Source: Nitrospirota bacterium (GTDB lineage Bacteria > Nitrospirota > Thermodesulfovibrionia > Thermodesulfovibrionales > JdFR-88). From it: a stretch of 20,658 nt of DNA. Positions within the stretch are counted from its first letter, which is position 1, and each line of letters begins with the position of its first letter. The translations under genes and the position numbers were made by a program. Under the pieces are notes generated by a model. That model had not been told where the DNA came from, did no database searches, and was given only the letters and a program-made list of their open reading frames with translations. The stretch spans positions 1-20,658 of the forward strand of contig JAKAMR010000048.1 of the NCBI GenBank assembly GCA_021812785.1, written 5' to 3'. Positions 1 through 7,768 of this stretch are shown here, one piece after another.

Positions 1-90
1 CGCCGTCAGGGTCGTCTTCCCGTGGTCAACATGCCCGATCGTCCCTATGTTCGCATGGGGCTTTACTCTCTCAAATTTAGCCTTCGCCAT
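1..90 (-). CDS. tuf: Elongation factor Tu, N-terminal fragment (cut by window edge)
   Basis: Only the first 30 codons are inside the window. They read [20 protein letters not shown], followed by [10 protein letters not shown], which is the EF-Tu N-terminus with the P-loop GHVDHGKT (G1 motif, residues 19-26). EF-Tu is the GTPase that carries aminoacyl-tRNA to the ribosomal A site in the cytoplasm. The ATG at 90-88 is preceded by an AGGAGGG Shine-Dalgarno that overlaps the fusA stop codon (TAGGAGGG), so tuf is the next gene of the str operon and is probably translationally linked to fusA. The rest of the gene lies beyond the left edge. Identity is near certain from the motif and from gene order; whether a second tuf copy exists elsewhere cannot be seen. 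Confidence 0.96.
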   Translation of the reverse strand, partial: MAKAKFERVKPHANIGTIGHVDHGKTTLTA

Positions 91-103
91 TTATCATGCC
101 CTC

Positions 104-2176
104 CTATTTGCCTTTGACCTTTTCAATTATTGCCTCGGAGATCCCTTTCGGCACTTCCTCGTAATGCGAAAACTGCATCGTGTATGTGGCCCTGCCCTGG
201 GTCATGGACCTCAGGTCCGTGGCGTATCCGAACATCTCACTCAAAGGCACCAGCGCCTTGATGACCTGGGCGTTGCCCCTTTTCTCCATCATCTGCACCT
301 TGCCTCTCCTTGAGTTCAGGTTGCCGATGACGTCTCCCATGTAGGACTCCGGGGTAACGACCTCTATGTTCATTACCGGCTCCAGGAGCACCGTGCTTGC
401 CTTCCTGCAGGCCTCCTTGAAGGCCATGGAGGCCGCGATCTTGAACGCCATCTCGGAGGAGTCCACCTCGTGGTAGGAGCCATCATACAGGGTGGCCTTC
501 ACGTTCATGAGCGGATAGCCGGCCAGAACGCCCGCGTCCATCGCCTCCTTGACGCCCTTTTCAACAGCGGACACATACTCCCTGGGAACCGCGCCGCCTA
601 TTACCTTGTTTTCAAACTCGAAGTTCTTCCCGTCCTTGAGAGGCTCTATCTGCAGATAGACATGGCCGTACTGGCCGCGGCCGCCCGTCTGCCGTATGAA
701 TTTGCCTTCGGCCTTGGCCTGGGCCTTTATCGTCTCCTTGTAGGCGACCTGCGGCTTGCCCACGTTGGCACCCACCTTGAACTCGCGGATAAGCCTGTCC
801 ACGATAATCTCCAGATGAAGCTCGCCCATTCCGGCGATGAGCGTCTGGCCGGTCTCCTCGTTCGTAAACACCCTGAAGGAGGGGTCTTCCTGCGCGAGCT
901 TTACAAGCGACTGCGACAGCTTGTCCTGGTCCACCTTGCTCTTTGGCTCTATCGCAACCGATATGACCGGCTCCGGAAACTCCATGCTCTCAAGCACGAC
1001 CGGGCTCTTCTCGTCACAGAGGGTGTCTCCGGTAAGTGTGTCCTTAAGGCCGACCGCGGCCACGATGTCCCCGGCCGTGGCCTCTTTCACGTCCTCGCGC
1101 TTGTTGGCATGCATCCTTAGCAGCCTGCCTATCCTCTCGCGCCTGTTCTTGACCGAGTTGTACACATAGGAGCCGGAGCTCAGGATGCCCGAGTATATCC
1201 TCAGGTACGTGAGCTGGCCCACGAACGGGTCGGTCATGACCTTGAAGGCAAGCGCCGCAAAAGGCTCCTCGGGGCTTGCGTGACGGGCTATCTCGTTTCC
1301 TTCCGTGTCCATGCCCATGACCGGCGGCACGTCCAGCGGCGAGGGCAGATAGTCCACTATCGCATCCAGGAGCTGCTGCACCCCTTTGTTTTTGAAGGCT
1401 GTGCCGCAGAGCACCGGGGTTATCTTCATTTCTATGGTGCCGCGCCTTATGGCGGCCTTTATCTCCTCGACGCTTATCTCTGCGCCGGAGAGGTACTTTT
1501 CCATTATATTCTCGTCGAAATCCGCCAGCGCTTCCAGCAACTTCTCCCTCTGTGCAGCAACCTGCGGCACAAGGGCATCCGGCACCGCCGTCTCCTGGTA
1601 GCCCTGTCCCATCGATTCCACGTCGAACTGGAAGGCCTTATTGGTAATGATGTCCACCGGGCCTATAAAAGCCTCTTCCGCGCCGTTTGGTATCTGAACA
1701 CAGACCGGCTTGGCCCCAAGCCTCTCTACCATGCTCTCCACGCTCGTATAGAAATCGGCGCCGACCCTGTCCATCTTGTTCATGAAGGCAATCCTGGGCA
1801 CCCTGTACTTGTCCGCCTGCCTCCAGACCGTCTCGGACTGGGGTTCAACGCCGGAGACGGCGTCGAACAACGCGACGGCGCCGTCAAGCACCCTCAAGGC
1901 CCTCTCCACTTCCACGGTGAAGTCCACGTGGCCCGGAGTGTCTATTATATTGATCTTGTAGTCTTTCCAATGGCAAGTGGTTGCGGCGGAGGTTATTGTG
2001 ATCCCTCTTTCCTGTTCCTGGACCATCCAGTCCATGACGGCCGTGCCTTCATGGACCTCCCCTATCTTATAGGTAACGCCCGTATAAAACAGGATACGCT
2101 CGGTAGTGGTAGTCTTGCCGGCGTCTATGTGGGCCATTATCCCGATGTTGCGCGTTTTTCTCAGTGGATTGTTCAA
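104..2176 (-). CDS. fusA: Elongation factor G
   Basis: The 690-residue product has the normal EF-G length. This GTPase catalyses ribosomal translocation and, with RRF, ribosome recycling. Visible GTPase motifs are the P-loop AHIDAGKT (residues 15-22), the switch I motif RGITI (57-61), DTPGH (79-83) and NKMD (133-136). The later domains carry typical EF-G blocks such as GMGELHLEI and GRGQYGHVY. The start is a TTG at 2176-2174, chosen because the product then begins just before the conserved [15 protein letters not shown] block and because a GAGG ribosome-binding site lies 6 nt upstream. It sits 24 bp after rpsG and its stop is merged with the tuf Shine-Dalgarno, as expected in the str operon. 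No lesion is seen. The non-ATG start is the only oddity. Confidence 0.98.
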   Translation of the reverse strand: MNNPLRKTRNIGIMAHIDAGKTTTTERILFYTGVTYKIGEVHEGTAVMDWMVQEQERGITITSAATTCHWKDYKINIIDTPGHVDFTVEVERALRVLDGAVALFDAVSGVEPQSETVWRQADKYRVPRIAFMNKMDRVGADFYTSVESMVERLGAKPVCVQIPNGAEEAFIGPVDIITNKAFQFDVESMGQGYQETAVPDALVPQVAAQREKLLEALADFDENIMEKYLSGAEISVEEIKAAIRRGTIEMKITPVLCGTAFKNKGVQQLLDAIVDYLPSPLDVPPVMGMDTEGNEIARHASPEEPFAALAFKVMTDPFVGQLTYLRIYSGILSSGSYVYNSVKNRRERIGRLLRMHANKREDVKEATAGDIVAAVGLKDTLTGDTLCDEKSPVVLESMEFPEPVISVAIEPKSKVDQDKLSQSLVKLAQEDPSFRVFTNEETGQTLIAGMGELHLEIIVDRLIREFKVGANVGKPQVAYKETIKAQAKAEGKFIRQTGGRGQYGHVYLQIEPLKDGKNFEFENKVIGGAVPREYVSAVEKGVKEAMDAGVLAGYPLMNVKATLYDGSYHEVDSSEMAFKIAASMAFKEACRKASTVLLEPVMNIEVVTPESYMGDVIGNLNSRRGKVQMMEKRGNAQVIKALVPLSEMFGYATDLRSMTQGRATYTMQFSHYEEVPKGISEAIIEKVKGK

Positions 2177-2200
2177 GTCTAACCTCTTCTTCTCTTCTGC

Positions 2201-2671
2201 TTACCATCTAAAATGAGCGAAGGCGCGGTTGGCCTCAGCCATCTTATGAGTATCTTCCTTCTTCTTGAAGGAACTCCCCGTGTTGTTGAACGCATCAAGA
2301 AACTCCCCTGCCAGCTTCTCTCTCATCGTCCTTTCACTGCGCTTGCGGGAGAAGGTGATGAGCCACCTGAAAGCGAGGGCCATGCGCCTCTGCGGCCTTA
2401 TCTCGACGGGCACCTGGTAGGTCGCGCCGCCAACCCTCCGGGGCTTTACCTCAAGCACGGGCTTTACGTTTTCGAGCGCCTGCTTGAAGACCTTCAGGGG
2501 GTCCTGCCCCGTCTTCTGCTTCATTATGTCGAAGGCGCCGTAGCAGGCCCTCTCCGCCGTGGCCTTCTTGCCGTCCTCCATAAGAGCGCTTACGAACTTG
2601 CTCACTATCTTGCTGCCGTACTTGGGGTCCGGCAGTATCTCTCTTTTTTCCGCTACTCTTCTTCTAGGCAT
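2201..2671 (-). CDS. rpsG: 30S ribosomal protein S7
   Basis: The 156-residue product matches the bacterial S7 length exactly. It begins [20 protein letters not shown] and contains the conserved blocks [20 protein letters not shown] and ALRW-like [13 protein letters not shown]7 nucleates assembly of the 30S head domain by binding the 3' major domain of 16S rRNA, and contacts mRNA and tRNA near the exit site. The ATG start is preceded by AAGGA. It lies between rpsL (25-bp gap) and fusA (24-bp gap) in the str operon. In gamma-proteobacteria S7 represses this operon by binding the rpsL-rpsG spacer. The spacer here is too short for the E. coli type of structure, so such control is not evident. Confidence 0.98.
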   Translation of the reverse strand: MPRRRVAEKREILPDPKYGSKIVSKFVSALMEDGKKATAERACYGAFDIMKQKTGQDPLKVFKQALENVKPVLEVKPRRVGGATYQVPVEIRPQRRMALAFRWLITFSRKRSERTMREKLAGEFLDAFNNTGSSFKKKEDTHKMAEANRAFAHFRW

Positions 2672-2696
2672 TTTCTTTCCTTAGTTATTAAAAATC

Positions 2697-3068
2697 CTAC
2701 TTGGGTTTTTTAGCGCCGTATTTGGAACGTCCCCTGCGCCTGTCGCCCACGCCGGAGGTGTCAAGCGCGCCCCTTATTATGTGATACCTGACGCCGGGAA
2801 GGTCCTTCACCCTGCCGCCCCTTATGAGGACTATCGAGTGCTCCTGGAGGTTATGACCGACGCCCGGTATGTAGGCGGTCACCTCCATGCCGTTTGTCAG
2901 CCTCACCCTGGCTACCTTCCTCAAAGCGGAGTTGGGCTTCTTAGGCGTCATGGTGGACACTCTGAGACATACGCCCCTTTTCTGCGGGCAGGCCTTGAGG
3001 GCCGGGCTTTTCGTCTTCCTCCCGAGCTCTTTCCTGCCTTTTCTTACGAGTTGCGCAATAGTCGGCAC
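2697..3068 (-). CDS. rpsL: 30S ribosomal protein S12
   Basis: S12 is the decoding-centre protein of the small subunit. The frame is open further upstream, to 3149. The start chosen is the GTG at 3068-3066, because the product then begins [12 protein letters not shown] like the family, is 123 residues long (the usual length), and has a GGAGG ribosome-binding site just upstream (3077-3073). The conserved [11 protein letters not shown] segment is intact, with wild-type lysines at the streptomycin-sensitive site (residues 43-44). The loop [13 protein letters not shown] carries the aspartate that is methylthiolated in some bacteria. It is the first gene of the str operon; a promoter-like element lies at 3149-3121. 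Confidence 0.97.
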   Translation of the reverse strand: MPTIAQLVRKGRKELGRKTKSPALKACPQKRGVCLRVSTMTPKKPNSALRKVARVRLTNGMEVTAYIPGVGHNLQEHSIVLIRGGRVKDLPGVRYHIIRGALDTSGVGDRRRGRSKYGAKKPK

Positions 3069-3072
3069 TTTT

Positions 3073-3077
3073 CCTCC
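3073..3077 (-). promoter_or_regulatory. Ribosome-binding site that fixes the rpsL GTG start
   Basis: GGAGG on the minus strand lies 4 nt before the GTG at 3068. It argues for the short, family-like S12 start rather than the longer upstream extension of the open frame. That extension would add about 27 residues without any S12 homology, and its DNA contains a promoter-like element. Confidence 0.75.
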
Positions 3078-3120
3078 AAAATAACGCTCTTTGTAAATTC
3101 CTTCTGAAAGCTGAAAAGAA

Positions 3121-3149
3121 AGATTAACAGAGTTCTTTTTTTTTGTCAA
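3121..3149 (-). promoter_or_regulatory. Probable promoter of the str operon (rpsL-rpsG-fusA-tuf)
   Basis: On the minus strand a perfect -35 hexamer TTGACA (3149-3144) is followed after 17 nt by TAATCT (3126-3121), a weak -10 with the extended-10 TG one base before it (TGtTAATCT). The first part of the spacer is a run of A. Transcription would start near 3114 and give a leader of about 45 nt before the rpsL GTG. The -35 and spacing are strong and the -10 matches only three of six positions, so this is a prediction. Confidence 0.55.
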
Positions 3150-3370
3150 CCTTTCTGTGTCCGAAGGACCGGGAAACGCGGGAGCAAAACCGCCTGATTC
3201 TGGTTGAACTGGAATGCCTGAAGTAGGGAATGCTCGCGATCCTACCGGATATTTTATTTGAAATTCCCCTGAATGTAAATGCCCCCGCCCGGCAGACCGA
3301 TCAAGCTGTCCGGCGATAGCACAAGACTTTATATAAAGAAAATGCTAAAAAAACCATGGGTTCTTATGGA

Positions 3371-4504
3371 TCAAAGTCCCAGGCAGGCCAGAAGGCGCAG
3401 GATTACCGTGTTCAGCACCGGGAAACCGGCGCGGGTTGCGTGGAGGCGCCCGTTTGATATGGTCAGAAGGCCCTCTTTGACAAGGGGGGCGGCAGCCTCA
3501 GCGATATCGGTCCCGAGAAGGTCCTTTCCGGCTGATACCGAAAGCCCCTCGAGCGTCCGCAGGCCGAGAAAGACGAACTCCCTTTTTTCCTCCTCAGGCG
3601 CAAGCTCCGCAACATCTTCCGCAGGCAAGGCGCCTGCCTCAAGGACCTCCATGTACCTCAGGATATCGTCCGTGTTCTTCCACCTCTTTCCATTCATGAA
3701 CGAGTGCGCGGCCGCCCCAACCCCCAGGTATTCTCCCCTCCTCCAGTAGTTCATGTTGTGAAGGGACTCGCGGCCGGGAAGTGCGTAATTTGAGACTTCG
3801 TAATGGACATAGCCCGCGCCTTCAAGCGTCTCGCAGGCCAGAAAATAAAGCCCGAGTGTTTCGTCTTCTCCAGGCAAGGCGACGGCCCCATTCTTCACAA
3901 GCCCCGAAAGGGGCGTATCTTCTTCCAGGGTAAGCTCATAGGCCGAGATGTGCCCGGCCTCAAGCTCAAGGGCGGTCTCCAGGGTGCGCTTCCAGTCCTC
4001 TTCCGTCTGCCCGGGTATGCCGTATATGAGGTCGATCGATATCTCTTTGAACCCGGCCTCCCGCGCAGCTTTGACGGCATCGAGGGCATCCTTTGGGGAA
4101 TGGAGCCTGCCAAGCACCATGAGCTCCCGGCCGCTGAAAGACTGGACGCCGATGCTTAGCCTGTTTATGCCGTTTTCCGCCAGCGCGCCCAGTTTCTCCG
4201 CATCGATTGTTGCCGGGTTTGCCTCCGCCGTGACCTCCGCCCCCTGCCTGAAACCGAACTTTTCCCGGATGGCGCCCATAAGCTTTGCAAGCTGCCCGGC
4301 CTCAAGCGCGGTGGGAGTGCCCCCGCCAATGAAAAGAGACCCCAGGGTCCTTTTATCTTCCGGGAAAGGCACTAGCGAGAGCTCTTTTGCGAGCGCAGCA
4401 AGATATCTTTCCGACGCCGTGCGGCTGTACGGCATGGAAACAAAATCGCAGTACAGGCATTTTCTGGCAAGACAAAAAGGGATGTGCACGTAAAGCGAGG
4501 CCAT
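3371..4504 (-). CDS. hemW: HemW-like radical SAM protein (heme chaperone, formerly 'oxygen-independent coproporphyrinogen oxidase-like')
   Basis: The 377-residue product is full length for HemW, a cytoplasmic radical SAM protein that binds heme and delivers it to respiratory enzymes. It begins MASLYVHIPFCLARKCLYCD. The SAM-binding GGGTPT is at 60-65, NRLSIGVQSF at about 114-123, DLIYGIPGQT at 158-167, and the HemW-specific HNxxYW heme-binding motif appears as HNMNYW at 249-254. HemN proper lacks that last motif. The [4Fe-4S] ligands are C11, C16 and C19, which gives CX4CX2C and not the usual CX3CX2C. No clear Shine-Dalgarno precedes the ATG; the upstream region is AT-rich. It is divergent from mazG (109-bp gap). 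HemW assignment is firm; activity with the shifted cysteine spacing is open. Confidence 0.9.
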   Translation of the reverse strand: MASLYVHIPFCLARKCLYCDFVSMPYSRTASERYLAALAKELSLVPFPEDKRTLGSLFIGGGTPTALEAGQLAKLMGAIREKFGFRQGAEVTAEANPATIDAEKLGALAENGINRLSIGVQSFSGRELMVLGRLHSPKDALDAVKAAREAGFKEISIDLIYGIPGQTEEDWKRTLETALELEAGHISAYELTLEEDTPLSGLVKNGAVALPGEDETLGLYFLACETLEGAGYVHYEVSNYALPGRESLHNMNYWRRGEYLGVGAAAHSFMNGKRWKNTDDILRYMEVLEAGALPAEDVAELAPEEEKREFVFLGLRTLEGLSVSAGKDLLGTDIAEAAAPLVKEGLLTISNGRLHATRAGFPVLNTVILRLLACLGL

Positions 4505-4613
4505 ATCTTTATATTATGAGGAATTTTTTATAGAATATTTTCCATGTGCGGCATCCTCCGTCGGGCGGCGCCCTTTTCTTACATATTTTCTTCCATAAAG
4601 GCGGGTTTTTCCC

Positions 4614-5399
4614 ATGAATGCAGGCCGTGAATTTGAAAAACTGATTGAGATAACAAAGGCGCTGCGCGAGCGTTGCCCCTGGGACAGGAAGCAGACGATG
4701 CAGTCGCTAAAGCCATACATCATCGAAGAGGCCTACGAGGCGCTTGAGGCCATAGACGAGGGCGACCCGGAAAAGATAAGAGAGGAGCTCGGGGACGTAC
4801 TTTTCCAGGTAGTCCTCCAGGCCTGCATCGCCAGGGAGATGGGATTATTCGACATGGAGGACGTGATTAAGGCGATCTCCGGGAAGATGGTCTCAAGGCA
4901 TCCCCATGTCTTTGAGGCGCGCACGGATGTAAAGACCGCGGAGGACGTGCTGGAAAAATGGCAGGAGCACAAAAAACGGGAAGGCAAGCTCAAGACCAGC
5001 ATACTTGAGGGAATACCGGCCAGCCTGCCAGCCCTCTTCAGGGCGGAGAAGGTGCAAAAGAGAGCCGGCCGGGAGGGGTTTGACTGGCAGAAGGCCGAGG
5101 ACGTGCTTGAAAAGCTGGACGAGGAAACAAGCGAGCTTAAAGAGGCGGTTAAAAAGGAAAACCTGGACGAAATGGAGGAGGAGATAGGGGATATCCTTTT
5201 TTCCATCGTGAACGTTGCCCGCTTTCTTGGGGTACGGCCCGAAGAGGCGCTCAGGAAAACGACCGCCAAATTCATAGACAGGTTCGGATACATCGAGAAA
5301 AAGGCGAAGGAACGGAAAGTCGAGCTCAGGCAGATGACCCTGGCAGAGATGGACGCGCTATGGGATGAGGCCAAGAAAAAGGGGAAAAAAAAAGAATAG
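4614..5399 (+). CDS. mazG: MazG nucleoside triphosphate pyrophosphohydrolase, two-domain form
   Basis: The 261-residue product has the E. coli MazG length and architecture: two tandem all-alpha MazG domains. MazG hydrolyses (d)NTPs to NMP and pyrophosphate and is linked to nucleotide-pool sanitation and control of (p)ppGpp levels. The N-terminal domain has the signature CPWDRKQT (21-28), the EExxE metal motif at 38-42 (EEAYE) and EELGD (57-61). The C-terminal domain repeats this with EETSE (170-174) and EEIGD (189-193), so both metal sites look intact. The tail is very lysine-rich. The ATG lies in a region with only a weak AAGGCGGG-like ribosome-binding site. It is divergent from hemW and convergent with the osmC-like gene, so it is probably a single-gene unit. 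Confidence 0.93.
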   Translation: MNAGREFEKLIEITKALRERCPWDRKQTMQSLKPYIIEEAYEALEAIDEGDPEKIREELGDVLFQVVLQACIAREMGLFDMEDVIKAISGKMVSRHPHVFEARTDVKTAEDVLEKWQEHKKREGKLKTSILEGIPASLPALFRAEKVQKRAGREGFDWQKAEDVLEKLDEETSELKEAVKKENLDEMEEEIGDILFSIVNVARFLGVRPEEALRKTTAKFIDRFGYIEKKAKERKVELRQMTLAEMDALWDEAKKKGKKKE

Positions 5400-5484
5400 A
5401 ATCTAGCCCTTATTTACCGCCGCGGCAATGATCTTCAGCTCGGTGCCGGGTGGTGGGCAACGCGCTCAGACTTAGCCGGACCTG

Positions 5485-5916
5485 TCAGGAAGCGGGAGCT
5501 GTTTTCTCCAGGCGGCTTTGCACCTGGATGCCACCAGCCAGCAGCTTATGGACGGGGCACTGAAGGGAGATCTTGAAGAGCTTTTCCCGCTGGGCCTCAT
5601 CCAGCTGTCCCTTGAACGTTACCCTCATCTTTATCTGTTCATCGAAGCTCTGGGTTTCTTCGCAGTGCTCGCAATCTTTTTTGAAAGACCTTTCATATTC
5701 AACCTGGAATTCCGCCTCCTCCAGGGGAATGCTGTGGTGCCGGGCATAGGTGTTCACCAGGACGGCGCTGCAGGAGCCAAGGCCCGCAAGGAGCATGCCG
5801 TAAGGGGTGATATCCCGCAAGTCCTCAACTGGGGTAAGCTCCGTCTCGCCCTCGAACCGGGCCAGGAATTCGGTCTCCAGGTCTATATTCTGCCTGACAA
5901 CCACCATCTCGGCCAT
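5485..5916 (-). CDS. OsmC/Ohr-family protein
   Basis: The 143-residue product has the OsmC-family length. Members are cytoplasmic thiol-dependent peroxidases or related proteins that use two cysteines. Both are present: C49 in GLGSCSAVLV and C120 in ISLQCPVHKLL, the context typical of the YhfA-like OsmC subgroup and not classical Ohr. Two further cysteines form a CxxC at 82-85 (DCEHCEE), which the canonical fold does not need. The ATG at 5916 has a strong AAAGGAGGT ribosome-binding site, although the spacer is long (14 nt). The gene converges on mazG and is divergent from aroC (150-bp gap). Peroxide detoxification is an inference from the family; the substrate cannot be read from sequence. 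Confidence 0.88.
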   Translation of the reverse strand: MAEMVVVRQNIDLETEFLARFEGETELTPVEDLRDITPYGMLLAGLGSCSAVLVNTYARHHSIPLEEAEFQVEYERSFKKDCEHCEETQSFDEQIKMRVTFKGQLDEAQREKLFKISLQCPVHKLLAGGIQVQSRLEKTAPAS

Positions 5917-6024
5917 TTTTAATTTAAAGACCTCCTTTCAGAAAATTTTATCAAAAAATGGGTAGAGGGCGAACCCCGCATGTTCCTTGCATTCGATTCC
6001 CGCAGTGAATAAAATGCGGAAGGT

Positions 6025-6054
6025 TTGAAAAAAACCTGGCAGAGCAAATATAAT
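6025..6054 (+). promoter_or_regulatory. Probable promoter of the aroC-aroK-aroB operon
   Basis: TTGAAA (6025-6030) and a perfect TATAAT (6049-6054) are separated by 18 nt. A start of transcription near 6061 would leave a leader of only about six nucleotides before the aroC ATG at 6067. The -35 lies in a short inverted repeat, AGGTTT/AAACCT (6021-6026 and 6032-6037). Confidence 0.6.
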
Positions 6055-6066
6055 AAGTACTCAAAA

Positions 6067-7245
6067 ATGTTCAGATTTTACACGGCAGGGGAATCTCATG
6101 GGAAAGGCCTGGTAGGCATACTGGAGGGCATACCTTCGGGGCTTGCCCTTTCATCCTCCGAAGACATAGACCCGGAGCTTAAAAGAAGGCAAATAGGCCA
6201 CGGCAGGGGCGGACGCATGAAGATAGAGTCCGACCGTGCGGAGATCATCTCCGGCGTCAGGTGGGGGCTCACGACAGGGGCGCCCATAAGCCTTTTCATA
6301 GAAAACAGGGACTGGGCCAACTGGAGTCAGGCGATGTCCGCGCAGAAGGAATTTGAGGGCTCATCCAATCCTGTTACGAGGCCCAGGCCCGGCCATGCGG
6401 ACCTGGCCGGCGCGCTTAAATATGCCCAACGCGACATAAGGAACATCCTTGAGCGCTCAAGCGCGCGGGAGACGGCAATGAGGGTGGCCCTTGGCGCGGT
6501 CGCAAAGAAATTCCTGGCCGTCTTTGACATCCGGGCAGGAAGCTTTGTTTTCCAGATAGGTGGCCAGGCCATGCAGACCCCCTTAAACACGGCCTCAGGG
6601 GTTTCGCTTTTAAGGCTGTCAAAAAAAGCTGAGGCCTCGGATGTAAGGTGCCCGGAGGACAACGCCGCCTCCCGGATGAAGGCCGCCATAGATGAGGCCG
6701 CGAGGGCCGGAGATACCCTTGGCGGAAAGTTTACGGTGTTTGTAACCGGAGCGCCGGCGGGGCTTGGAAGCCATACCCAGTGGGACAGGCGGCTGGATGG
6801 CCTTTTGGCACAGGCGATGATGTCCGTACAGGCCATAAAGGCCGTGGAGATAGGCGCAGGGGCCAGGCTGGCGGAAACCCCCGGCTCGGACATAATGGAC
6901 GAGATATTCTACAGAAGCGGCAAGGGCTTTTTCAGGAAAAGCAACAACATGGGCGGCATAGAGGGAGGCATGACAAACGGGATGCCCATTGTGGCGCATG
7001 CCTCCATGAAGCCGATCCCGACTCTCAAAAAACCGTTGCGCTCCGTGGACATAGGGACCAAAAAACCGTTCAAGGCCGCCTACGAGCGCTCGGATGTATG
7101 TGCAGTGCCCGCCGCGTCAGTCGTTGCGGAGGCCATGGCGGCGCTTGTTGTCTCGGGGGCGTTTCTTGAAAAGATGGGCGGAGACAGCCTGGATGAGACC
7201 CGCAGAAATTACGAATCCTATGTCCGGCAAATTGCGCAGTTCTGA
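6067..7245 (+). CDS. aroC: Chorismate synthase
   Basis: Chorismate synthase makes chorismate from EPSP using reduced FMN, the last step of the shikimate pathway. From the ATG at 6067 the product is 392 residues, the usual length, and begins MFRFYTAGESHG as in the family. The frame is open further upstream to a TTG at 6025, but that codon coincides with the predicted -35 box and would add non-conserved residues, so it was not used. Visible signatures are GESHG (8-12), GHGRGGRMKIESD, RPGHADLAGALKY, ERSSARETAMRVALG and GGIEGGMTNG, followed by the C-terminal RSDVCAVPAASVVAEAM. No Shine-Dalgarno precedes the ATG and the predicted promoter would give a nearly leaderless mRNA. It heads aroC-aroK-aroB; its 3' end overlaps the aroK start by 26 bp. 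Confidence 0.96.
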   Translation: MFRFYTAGESHGKGLVGILEGIPSGLALSSSEDIDPELKRRQIGHGRGGRMKIESDRAEIISGVRWGLTTGAPISLFIENRDWANWSQAMSAQKEFEGSSNPVTRPRPGHADLAGALKYAQRDIRNILERSSARETAMRVALGAVAKKFLAVFDIRAGSFVFQIGGQAMQTPLNTASGVSLLRLSKKAEASDVRCPEDNAASRMKAAIDEAARAGDTLGGKFTVFVTGAPAGLGSHTQWDRRLDGLLAQAMMSVQAIKAVEIGAGARLAETPGSDIMDEIFYRSGKGFFRKSNNMGGIEGGMTNGMPIVAHASMKPIPTLKKPLRSVDIGTKKPFKAAYERSDVCAVPAASVVAEAMAALVVSGAFLEKMGGDSLDETRRNYESYVRQIAQF

Positions 7246-7768
7246 CTCCAATATAGTCCTGACCGGCTTCATGGGAACGGGCAAAAGCTCCGTCGCCCGC
7301 GAGCTTTCCCATCTGCTTGGCCGCACCGTGGTGGACATTGACGCGGAGATCGAAAAGAAGACCGGAAAGTCCATATCCGCGATATTCGCGGAATCGGGCG
7401 AACCCCGTTTCCGCGAGATCGAGACTGAAACCACCCGGGAGGTGGCCCGGGGGAAAAACAGGATAATCTCCACCGGGGGAGGCGTGGTGCTTAGGGCAGA
7501 GAACATGGAGTCGCTCAGGAGCTCAGGTGTGGTCTTCTGCCTCTATGCGACCCCGGAGGCTATCCTGGAGCGGACGATCGCCAACCGGGACAGGCCGCTT
7601 CTGCAGACGTCCGACCCACTGGGCAGGATCAGGGAGCTTCTTACCGCCCGGGACCCCTATTACAAAAACAGTTGCGACCACATGATAAACACCTTGGGGA
7701 AGACGCCCAAAGAGGTGGCCATGGAGATATCGGAGATATTTTGCAAAACAGCGGAAAAACAGAGATAA
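7220..7768 (+). CDS. aroK: Shikimate kinase
   Basis: Shikimate kinase phosphorylates shikimate with ATP. The product is 182 residues from the ATG at 7220. It has the Walker A loop GFMGTGKSS (16-24), the shikimate-binding DxD-like VVDIDAEIE (37-45), an arginine in EPRFREIE (61-68), the GGG loop STGGGVVL (84-91), and the lid/adenine segment NRDRPLL (122-128). All are typical of AroK/AroL. The start is uncertain because no good ribosome-binding site is visible; a TTG at 7232 in the same frame is an alternative, and both lie just before the conserved NIVLTGFMG block. The gene overlaps the aroC end by 26 bp and the aroB start by 28 bp, so translation is likely coupled within the operon. Confidence 0.94.
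   Translation: MSGKLRSSDSNIVLTGFMGTGKSSVARELSHLLGRTVVDIDAEIEKKTGKSISAIFAESGEPRFREIETETTREVARGKNRIISTGGGVVLRAENMESLRSSGVVFCLYATPEAILERTIANRDRPLLQTSDPLGRIRELLTARDPYYKNSCDHMINTLGKTPKEVAMEISEIFCKTAEKQR
7732..7735 (+). promoter_or_regulatory. Ribosome-binding site supporting the aroB TTG start
   Basis: GGAG, 5 nt before the TTG at 7741, lies inside the 3' end of aroK. It is the best-spaced ribosome-binding site near the first conserved AroB residues (ITVSLGERSYPI), and was used to choose the start. Confidence 0.6.

Larger units (their letters stand above)
3069..3370. other. Intergenic region between hemW and rpsL (302 bp)
   Basis: hemW and rpsL are read in the same direction with 302 bp between them. 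The part next to rpsL holds its ribosome-binding site and a promoter-like element. The remainder (about 3150-3370) contains AT-rich patches (around 3250-3262 and 3327-3352) but no convincing open frame. The best inverted repeat is the 4-bp stem GTCC/GGAC with loop TTC near 3160-3170, which has no following T tract. No intrinsic terminator for hemW could be identified. Confidence 0.6.

Noticed and set aside
1280..2182. 300-codon plus-strand open frame antisense to fusA
   Set aside because: It is antisense to highly conserved fusA, has no domain and no operon context. The 216-codon frame at 470-1120 was rejected for the same reason.
3069..3149. Upstream extension of rpsL giving a 150-residue product
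   Set aside because: The extra residues are not S12-like, the GTG at 3068 has a ribosome-binding site and gives the normal 123 residues, and the extension's DNA holds a promoter-like TTGACA.
4505..4613. Divergent promoters for hemW and mazG
   Set aside because: TATAAA-like boxes occur in the AT-rich part, but no acceptable -35 lies at the right distance, so no promoter is called.
5400..5484. Possible bidirectional terminator between mazG and the osmC-like gene
   Set aside because: Only short palindromes (for example GCCGCGGC) are present, with no T tracts.
7094..7219. Upstream extension of aroK inside aroC
   Set aside because: It overlaps conserved aroC coding sequence and encodes no shikimate-kinase residues.
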